Source: Desulfuromonadaceae bacterium (GTDB lineage: Bacteria > Desulfobacterota > Desulfuromonadia > Geobacterales > Pseudopelobacteraceae). From it: DNA of 37,178 nt. The translations under genes were made by a program, and so were the position numbers. How positions within the stretch are numbered: position 1 is the first letter of the stretch; each line of letters begins with the position of its first letter. The notes under the pieces were generated by a model that was not told where the DNA came from, did not search any database, and was given only the letters and a program-made list of their open reading frames with translations. This document shows positions 8,597 through 16,531 of the stretch, piece by piece. The stretch is from NCBI GenBank assembly GCA_028681335.1, contig JAQUIT010000027.1:1-37178 (forward strand). Direction: 5' to 3'.

Positions 8597-9337
8597 TTAT
8601 CTTCTTACGGCCGTGCGTCTCTGCATGCGCCCACCCATGGATGCCATCTGGTGTTTCTGGAGGGCTCCCAGGCTTTCCAAGTGGAATTGAAACCATAAAT
8701 CTCCATAAGCTCGCATATTCATTTTCTTGCCTTTCTCAAGGCATTCCAGGTTGTCCTTCAATTTTTCGTCCCCTGGAAGTTTTTTAAGCCCCTTGGCAAG
8801 GATCTCTTTTGCTTTTACCGATTCACCGCTCTCGTTCATGCAGTAAGCATAAAGGCTCCAAAGAAGAGATTCTTTGCTGTTCCACTGCACTGCTCGGGCA
8901 AACGTACTGATCATTTTGTCTTTTTTCTGGCGTTTCATATATGAAACAGCCAGCATGGCGGTGGCAGCCCAGTTTTTAAAGAAAGACTTTTCCAGGTGCG
9001 GGAAGGCGTTAGAAAAGTCCCGTTTCATATAGTAAATCATGCCGATCTGGGAGTGTAACTGACCCTCTACGTACAGCTGCCATCTGCTGTACTGGAGAGC
9101 GTCTTTCAGCTCTCGGATTGCTTTTTCAAAACGTGGCGGTTGGGCTTGGAGGTCTTTGCCGGCAGTTTCGATCGAAGCCATGACCTTCTTCATGGTGATA
9201 CGTGAAAACAGGACAAAAACCAGTGCAAAGATGATCAAGCCGATTATGAGCGAAACCCACCAGACCAGCTTGAGCACAAAAACAAGAATCAGCAGCACGG
9301 CAACTGCAGCAGCTGCGGAGATAAGAATGTTATACAT
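8597..9337 (-). CDS. Membrane-anchored TPR-like protein of unknown function
   Basis: The product has 246 residues. Two adjacent hydrophobic segments (about 5-23 and 27-46) anchor it in the inner membrane. A helical region from ~65 to 205 shows TPR-like spacing (AFPHLEKSFFKNWAATAMLAVSYMKRQ and KAKEILAKGLKKLPGDEKL). The extreme C-terminus is basic and rich in Met, Gln and Arg. The helical part is probably cytoplasmic. AGGA seven bases upstream supports the ATG. It lies between mltD-like and cheW genes with ~40-60 bp gaps and may share a transcript with them. No enzymatic motif is present; a protein-interaction role is inferred only from the repeats. Confidence 0.75.
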   Translation of the reverse strand: MYNILISAAAAVAVLLILVFVLKLVWWVSLIIGLIIFALVFVLFSRITMKKVMASIETAGKDLQAQPPRFEKAIRELKDALQYSRWQLYVEGQLHSQIGMIYYMKRDFSNAFPHLEKSFFKNWAATAMLAVSYMKRQKKDKMISTFARAVQWNSKESLLWSLYAYCMNESGESVKAKEILAKGLKKLPGDEKLKDNLECLEKGKKMNMRAYGDLWFQFHLESLGALQKHQMASMGGRMQRRTAVRR

Positions 9338-9398
9338 CAGGAATTCCTTTCATACATTGAGACGGTTGGATGAACAAAAATCAGGCTTTGGGTGTTGG

Positions 9399-10868
9399 CT
9401 AAGCCATCTTTCCATTTTTTTCGGTAAACTTAGCGATAATAATGCGCCGGCCCGGTTTGAGGGCAACTTTTGCTTTGATGTTGTTCCATGTGGAGAGCAT
9501 CTTGGTCGTTACACTGAAACGTTTTGCCAGAGCAGAGAGGGTGTCGCCCTTTTTGATGGTGTAATATTTGGCATAACTCTCTTTTACAGCCTGTGGAGCC
9601 TGTCCTTCGTGGGCGAAGTCAACGGTCTGCTTGACCGGTACAAGCAGTGACTTGCCGGCAATACGACTTTTTTTGACATTAAGCCCGTTAAGCTCTGCCA
9701 GCACCGCAGGTGAGGTCCCAAAACGACGCGCAACACTTCTCAGCGTATCTTTCTTGCGCGCCTTGTAGTGGCTGTACAATGTGCGCTCGGTAAAGCGTTT
9801 GTCTGCCGGGATCTTCGCATATCCAGCCTCGAATAACTGTTTGCTCCCTTTAGGGATCTTGATCTGAAAATCTGGATACTCGGGGGGGGTGCACCAGTGT
9901 CGGATGTCCGGGTTCAACTCTTTGACCGACTCATAGGTTGTGCCGCTCAGTTTTGCAATCAGGTCAAGATCGGTGCGTGATGGTATCGTGACGGTGTCAA
10001 ACTCGATTGGCGTCAGATATGCAATGTCTGTGAAGCCGTAGCGGGCCGGATCTTTGGCAATTATCGCCGCTGCAAGAAGTTTTGGTACATACTCCTTTGT
10101 TTCACGCTTGAGGTACGAGCCTCTGGATAGTTCCCAGAAATCGCTGGTATTGTACATATCGATGGCACGCAGAATCTTGTTTTCGCCTGCATTGTAGCCA
10201 GCCGCAGCCAGATACCAGTCGCCGTTAAATATGCCGTACAGCTCTTTCAGGTACAGTGCCGCAGCGGTTGTCGCCTTGACAGGATCTTTTCGCTCGTCAA
10301 TCCATTGGTCAATTCTCAGGTCGTAACGTCGTCCGGTGCCGGAGATGAACTGCCAGGGGCCAACTGCGCTTGCCCATGAGCGTGCGTGCATATAGAACCC
10401 GCTCTCAATCATTGCAACATAGACCAGATCTTCCGGCATCCCTTCGCGTTTCAGGATTTCCTTCATCATGGGGATATAACGGGAAGAGCGTGACAGCCAT
10501 TGAGAGAAGGACTGTTTGCCGCTCGTCTGGAAATAGTAAAGAAAATATTCAACCTTGCTGTTCAGAGTCAGCGGGATATCTGAAATAGACAGGTCAACAT
10601 CCGGTAAATCAAGGTCACTACCGACGTCAGCGGAGTTTCGAAGTTCTTCAAGGGAAAAAAGTGCGGTAGCTGGTGTTGCGTTGTTTGTCGTTTCCTGTTG
10701 GTTAAGTGAAAGCAGCGCAGTGGTTTCTGTTGGCTTCAGTAATGGTGCGCCAGGGCTTGTTAATTCGGCCAAGAGTGGTTGTGTTACCTCTGTTGCGGCA
10801 ACCGGGAGAACATAGAATATGGCCGCAAGAGAGATAACGGCGTATGTAAAAAGCTGGGTCTTCTTCAT
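9399..10868 (-). CDS. mltD: Membrane-bound lytic murein transglycosylase D-like, two LysM domains
   Basis: This is a peptidoglycan-cleaving lytic transglycosylase exported to the periplasm. The start was set at 10868 because the protein then begins with a signal peptide (MKKTQLFTYAVISLAAIFYV, cleavage near VAAT); the open frame upstream to 11096 looks non-coding. The 489-residue product has a Pro/Thr/Ser linker and an SLT domain (about 125-260) with catalytic Glu in AMIESGF, then SAVGPWQFI and AAAGYNAGENKI. Two C-terminal LysM repeats follow (KKDTLRSVARRFGT and KKGDTLSALAKRFSV). No Shine-Dalgarno precedes this ATG, and a good promoter ends nine bases before it. Confidence 0.9.
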   Translation of the reverse strand: MKKTQLFTYAVISLAAIFYVLPVAATEVTQPLLAELTSPGAPLLKPTETTALLSLNQQETTNNATPATALFSLEELRNSADVGSDLDLPDVDLSISDIPLTLNSKVEYFLYYFQTSGKQSFSQWLSRSSRYIPMMKEILKREGMPEDLVYVAMIESGFYMHARSWASAVGPWQFISGTGRRYDLRIDQWIDERKDPVKATTAAALYLKELYGIFNGDWYLAAAGYNAGENKILRAIDMYNTSDFWELSRGSYLKRETKEYVPKLLAAAIIAKDPARYGFTDIAYLTPIEFDTVTIPSRTDLDLIAKLSGTTYESVKELNPDIRHWCTPPEYPDFQIKIPKGSKQLFEAGYAKIPADKRFTERTLYSHYKARKKDTLRSVARRFGTSPAVLAELNGLNVKKSRIAGKSLLVPVKQTVDFAHEGQAPQAVKESYAKYYTIKKGDTLSALAKRFSVTTKMLSTWNNIKAKVALKPGRRIIIAKFTEKNGKMA

Positions 10869-10877
10869 TGGGCGGGG

Positions 10878-10906
10878 AGTATAAATCAAGCGGCCCTGAA
10901 AGTCAA
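10878..10906 (-). promoter_or_regulatory. Predicted sigma-70 promoter of the mltD-like gene
   Basis: On the minus strand TTGACT (10906-10901) and TATACT (10883-10878) are separated by exactly 17 bp. A start point 6-9 bases downstream would fall at ~10871-10868, on or next to the ATG, predicting a leaderless or nearly leaderless message. Confidence 0.65.
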
Positions 10907-11000
10907 TGGCTCGTAAACCCCCTTGAAACGGGCCTCTGCTTGTAGATAGTGTGCTGTGGTGAGGATTGAACGGAGTTTGAAAACGTCTTTTCAGCAGAAA

Positions 11001-11025
11001 ATAAAAAGCCCACCGGAGTGGGCTT
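11001..11025 (-). terminator. Intrinsic terminator of the DUF948-YtxH unit
   Basis: The minus strand reads AAGCCCAC-TCCG-GTGGGCTT followed by TTTAT: an 8-bp stem with a tetraloop and a U run, 22 bp after the YtxH stop. Confidence 0.88.
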
Positions 11026-11046
11026 AAAGTGAATTGCAGTTTCCTG

Positions 11047-11352
11047 TTACTGCCCGGAAGTCCGCTCTTTTTGCATCGCCTCGCGACCAGCCTCAAGAGC
11101 CGATGCCAGGATAGTTTTCTTTTCTACGAAAGCTTCCTTGCCATCTTCGACGGCATTTTTAATCTTTTCCTGCGCTTCCTTGGCGTATTCCTTGATCTTG
11201 TCTACGGCGTCTTCCGTCAGGTCAAGGATGTTTTCACGCATTTCGCGTCCGCTTTTTGGTGCGTACAAGAGAGCCAGACCTGCCCCTATTGCTGCGCCTG
11301 CTGCAAAGGAGACCAATACAGTTCCTGCTGATACGTTACATTTGTCAGACAT
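11047..11352 (-). CDS. YtxH domain-containing small membrane protein
   Basis: This 101-residue protein has one N-terminal glycine/alanine-rich hydrophobic segment (about residues 8-26), then SGREMRENILD and a long charged amphipathic helix rich in Lys, Glu and Ala. This is the YtxH (PF12732) architecture, linked to stress-related proteins of unknown mechanism. The frame opens at 11385, but the ATG at 11352 was chosen: GAGGGGG lies nine bases upstream and the hydrophobic segment then has its usual position. It starts two bases after the DUF948 stop, so the pair is almost certainly co-translated. A paralogue occurs at 33464. Confidence 0.88.
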   Translation of the reverse strand: MSDKCNVSAGTVLVSFAAGAAIGAGLALLYAPKSGREMRENILDLTEDAVDKIKEYAKEAQEKIKNAVEDGKEAFVEKKTILASALEAGREAMQKERTSGQ

Positions 11353-11354
11353 AA

Positions 11355-11750
11355 TTACATACCCCCTCTTTTTTTTAGATACCATTCAAGAACATACTTT
11401 CCAGCCGCTTTGGCCCCGGTTGTCCAGACCGAGGTCTTGTTAAGCACGTTCGCTGCGACCCCGACCGTACGGTTGATTGTGTGCAGGTTGTCGCCGGCTG
11501 CTCCCAGTTCCGACATGAAGCGCTTGACGTCATCATTGTACTCAGCTACAGCTCCGCCGACGCTCTTTAACTCCGCCAGTACACCGGTCAACTCCTGTAT
11601 GGTCGGCTTCAGTTCTCCATGAACCATCTCCGCCAGCTCCCCGACTGACGCGGCAGTCCGTTTGATGGTGAGCAAGGTGGGAATAAGGGTCAGCACCAGA
11701 ATGCAGAATGCTACGGTGATTACTATAAGTGCTATTGCAGTCAGTGGCAT
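11355..11750 (-). CDS. DUF948 domain-containing membrane protein
   Basis: This 131-residue protein has an N-terminal transmembrane helix (residues ~3-27) followed by a heptad-like helical region resembling the DUF948 family (TIKRTAASVGELAEMVHGELKPTIQELTGVLAEL). DUF948 proteins frequently neighbour YtxH genes, as here; the pair may form a membrane-anchored coiled-coil complex, but the function is unknown. GGAG lies eight bases upstream of the ATG, and a TTGAAT-N16-TATACT promoter precedes it. Confidence 0.85.
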   Translation of the reverse strand: MPLTAIALIVITVAFCILVLTLIPTLLTIKRTAASVGELAEMVHGELKPTIQELTGVLAELKSVGGAVAEYNDDVKRFMSELGAAGDNLHTINRTVGVAANVLNKTSVWTTGAKAAGKYVLEWYLKKRGGM

Positions 11751-11785
11751 TTTTGTTCTCCGTTGTTAATCAATCCGCTAGGTCA

Positions 11786-11813
11786 AGTATAGAGCAATCA
11801 GGAAAAAATTCAA
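11786..11813 (-). promoter_or_regulatory. Predicted sigma-70 promoter of the DUF948-YtxH unit
   Basis: The minus strand shows TTGAAT (11813-11808), a 16-bp spacer and TATACT (11791-11786), giving a ~30-nt leader to the DUF948 ATG. Confidence 0.5.
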
Positions 11814-11851
11814 CGTATAAACCTGTAAAAGTAGTTTCGTGCTGGTTGAGG

Positions 11852-12805
11852 TCAGTCAATACAGCCGGGCATCATTGTCGCGACAATCTCTTCAACAGCT
11901 GAATACGGGTCGATCTCGTGGGCGCTCATGCCAGTCACAATCCCCTCCAGGTAGTTGCTCTTTGCCATATACTGCATGGCCTTCTCTAGCATGGTGTCGC
12001 GCAGGATTGACAAAAAGTGGCGTTGTTTGCGCTGGCGCATGAAGTCGTGGATGGTGCCGCTTGACAGGAAAAAATCCCGGTGGGCCAGTATCTCGCTTGT
12101 TAGTTCGTCAATGCCGGTACCACGTTGGGCCTCGGTTTTCATTACTTTGGGATTCCATCGATCTTCAGCTGGATGACGCATGTCCAGCATGGTGCTCAGT
12201 TCTCTGGCTGTCCTGTCAGCACCCTCCCGGTCGGCCTTGTTGACGACAAAAATATCGCCGATTTCAAGAATTCCGGCCTTGATTGCCTGGATGTCGTCAC
12301 CGAGTCCAGGGACCATTACCACGCAGGTTGTATGTGCTTCTTTGACGATGTCCACCTCGTCCTGGCCGACGCCGACTGTCTCGATGATGATAATGTCCAT
12401 CCCCAGGGCGTCCATTACCAGAGCGACATCCGACGTGGAGCGCGAGAGTCCCCCCAGCGATCCGCGCGTGGCCAGGCTGCGGATGAAAACTCCCTCGTCG
12501 CAGGAGTGGCGGTTCATGCGGATACGATCCCCCAGGATAGCACCGCCGGTAAAGGGGCTGGTCGGATCTATCGCAACTACACCGACTTTTTTTTCCTGCT
12601 TACGGAATGAGGCGGTCAGTTGGTCTACCAGGGTCGATTTGCCGGCGCCCGGAGGCCCGGTAATGCCGATGATATAGGCTTTGCCGGTACGTGGATAGAG
12701 CTGTTTCAGCTCTTCAATCGCCTGGGGGCGGCCATCGTCAATGTCGCGCATTAATCTTGCGGCGGCGCGGATGTTACCTTCTAATACCTGCTCTGCGAGG
12801 GACAT
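11852..12805 (-). CDS. meaB: Methylmalonyl-CoA mutase-associated GTPase MeaB
   Basis: MeaB is a G3E-type P-loop GTPase that gates adenosylcobalamin loading and protects B12-dependent acyl-CoA mutases. The 317-residue protein contains the Walker A GPPGAGKST (residues 50-58), the switch-region VAIDPTSPFTGGAILGDRIRM, IIIETVGVGQDEV and the base-recognition VNKADREGAD. The C-terminal part resembles the MeaB dimerisation arm. No mutase large subunit is in the window. It lies 94 bp after hldD with no convincing terminator or promoter between, so it may be the last gene of the riboswitch-controlled cobalt operon. That would fit its role in B12 enzymology. Confidence 0.95.
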   Translation of the reverse strand: MSLAEQVLEGNIRAAARLMRDIDDGRPQAIEELKQLYPRTGKAYIIGITGPPGAGKSTLVDQLTASFRKQEKKVGVVAIDPTSPFTGGAILGDRIRMNRHSCDEGVFIRSLATRGSLGGLSRSTSDVALVMDALGMDIIIIETVGVGQDEVDIVKEAHTTCVVMVPGLGDDIQAIKAGILEIGDIFVVNKADREGADRTARELSTMLDMRHPAEDRWNPKVMKTEAQRGTGIDELTSEILAHRDFFLSSGTIHDFMRQRKQRHFLSILRDTMLEKAMQYMAKSNYLEGIVTGMSAHEIDPYSAVEEIVATMMPGCID

Positions 12806-12899
12806 GGGATACCTGTCAGATGTGGGATATACTACACGAAGCTGTAATTATTTAGCTTGATTCGCCGACAGTAGCGGTCACGGAATATTGGTGTTGCGG

Positions 12900-13892
12900 T
12901 CAGTCGCCAAGCCGCTTTCCTGGGACAAGATAGTTCCTGATATAATCTGAAACCGCCTCTTCTACCGGAGTTACAGCTTTTTCATAGCCTGTGGCATGAA
13001 TTTTGGCCGTTTCTGCACAGGTCAAGTATTGGTATGTACTGCGGATCGATTCCGGCATGTCGATATACTCAATAGTGACCGGTTTCTCCATGGCATTAAA
13101 AACGGCGCGGGCCAGACGGTTCCAACTGACGGTGGTGCCGCCTCCGACATTATAGATGCCACCCGCCTCCCTGTTGTGGAGAAAGTGGAGCGTCATGGCT
13201 GCTGCGTCCTTGACGTAGATGAAGTCGCGCAATTGTTCGCCGTCTCCGTACTCCGTGCGATGTGACTTGAAGAGCCGGAGTGTGCCGGTAGCGCCGATCT
13301 GCTCATAGGCCTTGAGCACGAGAGAACGCATTTCGCCTTTATGCTGTTCATTGGGGCCATAAACATTGAAGTATTTTATGCCTGCAATCCTGTCCATAAT
13401 CCCCTGACGTAGAGCCCATACATCAAAGAGTTGTTTAGAGTAGCCGTACATATTCATTGGGCGCAGTTGTGCCAGTTGTTGCTCGTTGTCGGCAAAGCCA
13501 TGTTCCCCGTCACCGTATGTAGCGGCGCTGGAAGCGTAGATGAAGCGGGCGTCAGCTGCAAGTGATGTCAGGGCCAGTTTGCGGGAGTATTCAAAGTTGT
13601 TCCTGATCAGGTAGGTTGCGTCCGGTTCGGTGGTTGCGGAGCATGCTCCCAGGTGGATCACTGCCTCAAGCGGGCGCCCCCCAGGCAAGCGGCCGTTCAG
13701 GGTGCCGGCATCAAGTATCTGTTCGAAGGAGTCTTTTTCCATGTAATCCATAAAACGGAGTGCAGCCAGGTTCCGCCACTTGTCAGTATGGCCCAAGTGG
13801 TCAACAATCAGGATGTCTTCCCTGCCAAGCTGGTTCAATTGCTGAACCACTGCGCTGCCGATCAGACCTGCACCACCGGTTACGATGATCAT
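12900..13892 (-). CDS. hldD: ADP-L-glycero-D-manno-heptose 6-epimerase
   Basis: This enzyme epimerises ADP-D-glycero- to ADP-L-glycero-manno-heptose for the LPS inner core. The 330-residue extended SDR protein has the Rossmann motif TGGAGLIG at residues 5-12, SSAATYGDG with the catalytic Ser/Thr region, and the YxxxK pair Y149/K153 (MYGYSK). EYGDGEQLRDFIYVKD is characteristic of HldD. Its start is three bases from the cbiO stop and its AGGAGA Shine-Dalgarno lies inside the last cbiO codons. It is therefore translationally coupled to the cobalt transporter operon, an unexpected partner. Confidence 0.92.
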   Translation of the reverse strand: MIIVTGGAGLIGSAVVQQLNQLGREDILIVDHLGHTDKWRNLAALRFMDYMEKDSFEQILDAGTLNGRLPGGRPLEAVIHLGACSATTEPDATYLIRNNFEYSRKLALTSLAADARFIYASSAATYGDGEHGFADNEQQLAQLRPMNMYGYSKQLFDVWALRQGIMDRIAGIKYFNVYGPNEQHKGEMRSLVLKAYEQIGATGTLRLFKSHRTEYGDGEQLRDFIYVKDAAAMTLHFLHNREAGGIYNVGGGTTVSWNRLARAVFNAMEKPVTIEYIDMPESIRSTYQYLTCAETAKIHATGYEKAVTPVEEAVSDYIRNYLVPGKRLGD

Positions 13893-13895
13893 TAT

Positions 13896-14747
13896 CTAGT
13901 TCTCCTGTCTTGTCTGTGCGCTAATTGCCTGCAACAGTTCTCTTTTCGTTCGTGGCATATAGTCAATATCACGAAGATCAATGCCGATCAAGGAAAGCTG
14001 CCGGTTGATTTCGGCAACCAAAGGCTTGGCGCCCAGAACCTTGCATACGTTCTCTTGGGTGAGTATCTCAGTCGCATTACCGCTGGCCAGGAGTCGACCC
14101 GACTGGAGAACTATCGCTTCATCCGCCCAGCCGTAGGCAAAATCAAGGTCGTGGGTTGCAATGATGATCGTCATTCCGCTTTTGTGCAGCAAATCAAGTA
14201 TCGCAGTCAGCTCCTCCTGCATTGTGGCATCCAGGCCGGCCATCGGTTCATCAAGTACGACGACCTCCGGCTGCATGGCAAGCACTCCGGCGATGCAGAC
14301 CCGCTTTTTCTGGCCATAGCTCAAATTGTGGACCGGCCTTTCAGCGTTTTCTGTCATACCCACTGCCAGCAGAGCCTCCTCGACGCGCCGTCGCACCTCG
14401 GACTCTGTCAATCCCATGTTCATCGGACCAAATGAAACATCCTCTCGCACGCTGGCCGAAAAAAGCTGGCTGTCAGGGTTCTGGAATACCAAGCCAACCT
14501 GTGAGCGCAGGCTCTTCAGGCCGCTCCGGCTGTAATCAAGTCGCACTCCGTTCAGAGACGCCTGGCCCGTGGAGGGTCGCAAGATGCCGTTTAGATGAAG
14601 AAACATGGTGGTCTTGCCGGCACCGTTGGTACCAAGTACCGCGATGCGTGCCCCCCGACGGATCCTGATGGAGCAGTTGTCGAGGGCTTGTGTGCCGTCA
14701 GGGTAGCGATAGGAAACGCTGTCCAATGTTAAAATATCGTCGGTCAT
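13896..14747 (-). CDS. cbiO: Cobalt ECF transporter ATPase CbiO
   Basis: CbiO is the cytoplasmic ATPase of the energy-coupling-factor cobalt importer. The 283-residue protein shows the Walker A GTNGAGKTT (~39-47), Q-loop FQNPDSQLF, ABC signature LSYGQKKR (~142), Walker B VVVLDEPMAGLDA and the H-loop ATHDLDFA. The FxNPDxQ Q-loop is typical of ECF A-components. It overlaps cbiQ by four bases and completes the order cbiM-cbiN-cbiQ-cbiO. Confidence 0.95.
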   Translation of the reverse strand: MTDDILTLDSVSYRYPDGTQALDNCSIRIRRGARIAVLGTNGAGKTTMFLHLNGILRPSTGQASLNGVRLDYSRSGLKSLRSQVGLVFQNPDSQLFSASVREDVSFGPMNMGLTESEVRRRVEEALLAVGMTENAERPVHNLSYGQKKRVCIAGVLAMQPEVVVLDEPMAGLDATMQEELTAILDLLHKSGMTIIIATHDLDFAYGWADEAIVLQSGRLLASGNATEILTQENVCKVLGAKPLVAEINRQLSLIGIDLRDIDYMPRTKRELLQAISAQTRQEN

Positions 14748-15490
14748 GGCAGGAGCACTGTCAAGGCAATCATTGCTACGCCGGAAGCAACCGCAATGGT
14801 TATATGCTGTGGTGATCCGGCGTAGCGGTTTTCAAGAAAGCGGAGTGCGCCGTCGTTGCCCCGTGCCTCGGCGGCTGTGTGCAGTGCCATGCTGCGCTGC
14901 CAGACCTGCACGATAAGATTGGAGACCAGTCCGCCGAGTGAACGCAATGCAATCGGGAGGGAGACATAGCCAAGGCGCGCAGATTGTGCGGTCATTGTCT
15001 CATGTACAGCTTCTGACAGCACAAAAAGGGTGCGGTAACAGAGGGTCATCATGTCAAGCAGGGTAGCCGGCACTTTGCAGCGGCGCAGCAGTGCAATGAT
15101 GTCTGAGAGCGGTGTGCTCAAGGCAAGAAAGAGTAGTGCCGTCAAGCAGGCAAGTGAACGGCAGCTGACCTGCAGGACCCGGGGAATTTCTGATTGTGCC
15201 ATATGCAGCGATACTCCGGTGACCGGATTGCCAAAGTCAAGCGAAACCAACAGGGACAGGCCGCTCGCCAGCAAGAAGAGTAGTGGCGTAGTAGCAATGC
15301 GCAGATAACGAACAGTAGGGATGCCGGCGCCGAGGACCGCTGCCGCAGTCATGGTAAGGCTAACCAGCAAGGCTGCCCGTGGTGAGCTTGAGGTAAATGC
15401 GGCAACCATGCCGCAGAGGCTAAAGAACCCTTTGGCGACAGGGGATACCTGGCGCCAGCGGTTGCTATAGGCGGATTGTTCAGTCAGCAC
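14744..15490 (-). CDS. cbiQ: Cobalt ECF transporter transmembrane protein CbiQ
   Basis: CbiQ is the T-component that couples the ATPase to the S-component in the inner membrane. The 248-residue protein has several hydrophobic helices (about 20-60, 65-85, 105-130, 225-247). A cytoplasmic helical region contains HTAAEARGNDGA, matching the AxxxRG coupling motif that docks on CbiO. It overlaps both neighbours by a few bases, indicating tight stoichiometric expression. Confidence 0.93.
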   Translation of the reverse strand: MLTEQSAYSNRWRQVSPVAKGFFSLCGMVAAFTSSSPRAALLVSLTMTAAAVLGAGIPTVRYLRIATTPLLFLLASGLSLLVSLDFGNPVTGVSLHMAQSEIPRVLQVSCRSLACLTALLFLALSTPLSDIIALLRRCKVPATLLDMMTLCYRTLFVLSEAVHETMTAQSARLGYVSLPIALRSLGGLVSNLIVQVWQRSMALHTAAEARGNDGALRFLENRYAGSPQHITIAVASGVAMIALTVLLP

Positions 15491-15819
15491 GGTGCTTTAT
15501 TACCCTGTTCGCGGCGTATCCTGGCGGTAGCAGTAGCGCTGCCGTACCAATAACCAATAAACCCGGCGCCGAGCGCCGCCTGCAGCGCAAACAGCAGTGA
15601 ACCGACCTCACCGCTTGGCGGTTCCATCAGCGGCTTGAACCATGGCTGATATTCCGGTGCTATAGTGCCGATGACATTTTTTGCCTGATCATCAGCTCCC
15701 AGAAAAATCTCCACATCTTTTCCATCCGGTCCCGGAGCCGGCTTTTGCACCATCCAGAGGGGGAGTGCCACCAGCACAACCACAGCAAACATCATCAGAA
15801 GGTTTTGGTAGCGTTTCAT
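15484..15819 (-). CDS. cbiN: Cobalt transport protein CbiN
   Basis: CbiN is the small auxiliary membrane protein needed for metal uptake by CbiM. The 111-residue protein has an N-terminal helix (about 7-25), a periplasmic loop with [13 protein letters not shown] and [26 protein letters not shown], and a second helix. These are the classical CbiN signatures. It overlaps cbiM by ATGA-type sharing and cbiQ by seven bases. Confidence 0.94.
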   Translation of the reverse strand: MKRYQNLLMMFAVVVLVALPLWMVQKPAPGPDGKDVEIFLGADDQAKNVIGTIAPEYQPWFKPLMEPPSGEVGSLLFALQAALGAGFIGYWYGSATATARIRREQGNKAPC

Positions 15820-16493
15820 GCCTGTGCCTCCTGTGCGGTTATGACATTCATATCTTGCAACTCGAGCGGATTAAAGCGGAGCAGGGCGTTCATCACGATT
15901 ACTGTCAGGAGGCCTTCACTAATAGCCAGTGGAATTTGTGTAACGGCAAACACCGTGGCAAACTTGGCAAAAGATGCGGCAAACCCGCCAGCAGGATCAG
16001 GGAACGCCAGTGCCAGTTGTGCCGAAGTTGTGACATAGGTCAGCAGGTCAGCACAGGATGCGGCGAGGAAGATTGAACTTCCGAAAGGGATTCTTGCTGC
16101 TTTGGCAAGACGATAGATAGCGGCCGCAGCAAAAGGCCCAACGATCGCCATGGAAAAAATATTGGCGCCTAGGGTGGTCAGGCCGCCATGGGCCAGCAGG
16201 ATCGCCTGAAACAGCAACACCACCATGCCGATGGGGGCCATTGCTGCAGGTCCAAACAGTATCGCCCCGAGTCCCGTGCCGGTCGGGTGGGAACAGCTAC
16301 CGGTGACGGACGGCATTTTCAGAGCCGAAAGGACAAAGGTAAAGGCTGCGGCAACCCCGAGCAGCATCCGCTGTTCAGGTTTTTCCTTGATTCTTTTGTT
16401 GATTGTATAGAGTCCGTAGGCAACGAACGGTGCTGAAGCTGCGGTCCAGCCTATGGCGTGTTCTATTGGTAAGAAACCTTCCATGATGTGCAT
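15816..16493 (-). CDS. cbiM: Cobalt ECF transporter S-component CbiM
   Basis: CbiM is the metal-binding integral membrane S-component. The 225-residue protein starts [16 protein letters not shown], the conserved N-terminus whose amino group and His2 coordinate the metal in family structures. It also contains [25 protein letters not shown] with H69, the usual second histidine region. The CSHPTGTG version is the cobalt-type motif, differing from the SSGHLGGG version in the second permease at 18003. An AGGAGA Shine-Dalgarno supports this start, needed because the extreme N-terminus is functional. It follows the beta-barrel gene by 38 bp. Confidence 0.95.
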   Translation of the reverse strand: MHIMEGFLPIEHAIGWTAASAPFVAYGLYTINKRIKEKPEQRMLLGVAAAFTFVLSALKMPSVTGSCSHPTGTGLGAILFGPAAMAPIGMVVLLFQAILLAHGGLTTLGANIFSMAIVGPFAAAAIYRLAKAARIPFGSSIFLAASCADLLTYVTTSAQLALAFPDPAGGFAASFAKFATVFAVTQIPLAISEGLLTVIVMNALLRFNPLELQDMNVITAQEAQA

Positions 16494-16531
16494 GAGGTGT
16501 TCTCCTGTTTATTAATTAGCGTTGCTGTCAG

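Noticed and set aside
13653..14435. 260-codon plus-strand frame across cbiO and hldD
   Set aside because: It crosses two well-supported genes on the other strand and encodes nothing recognisable.
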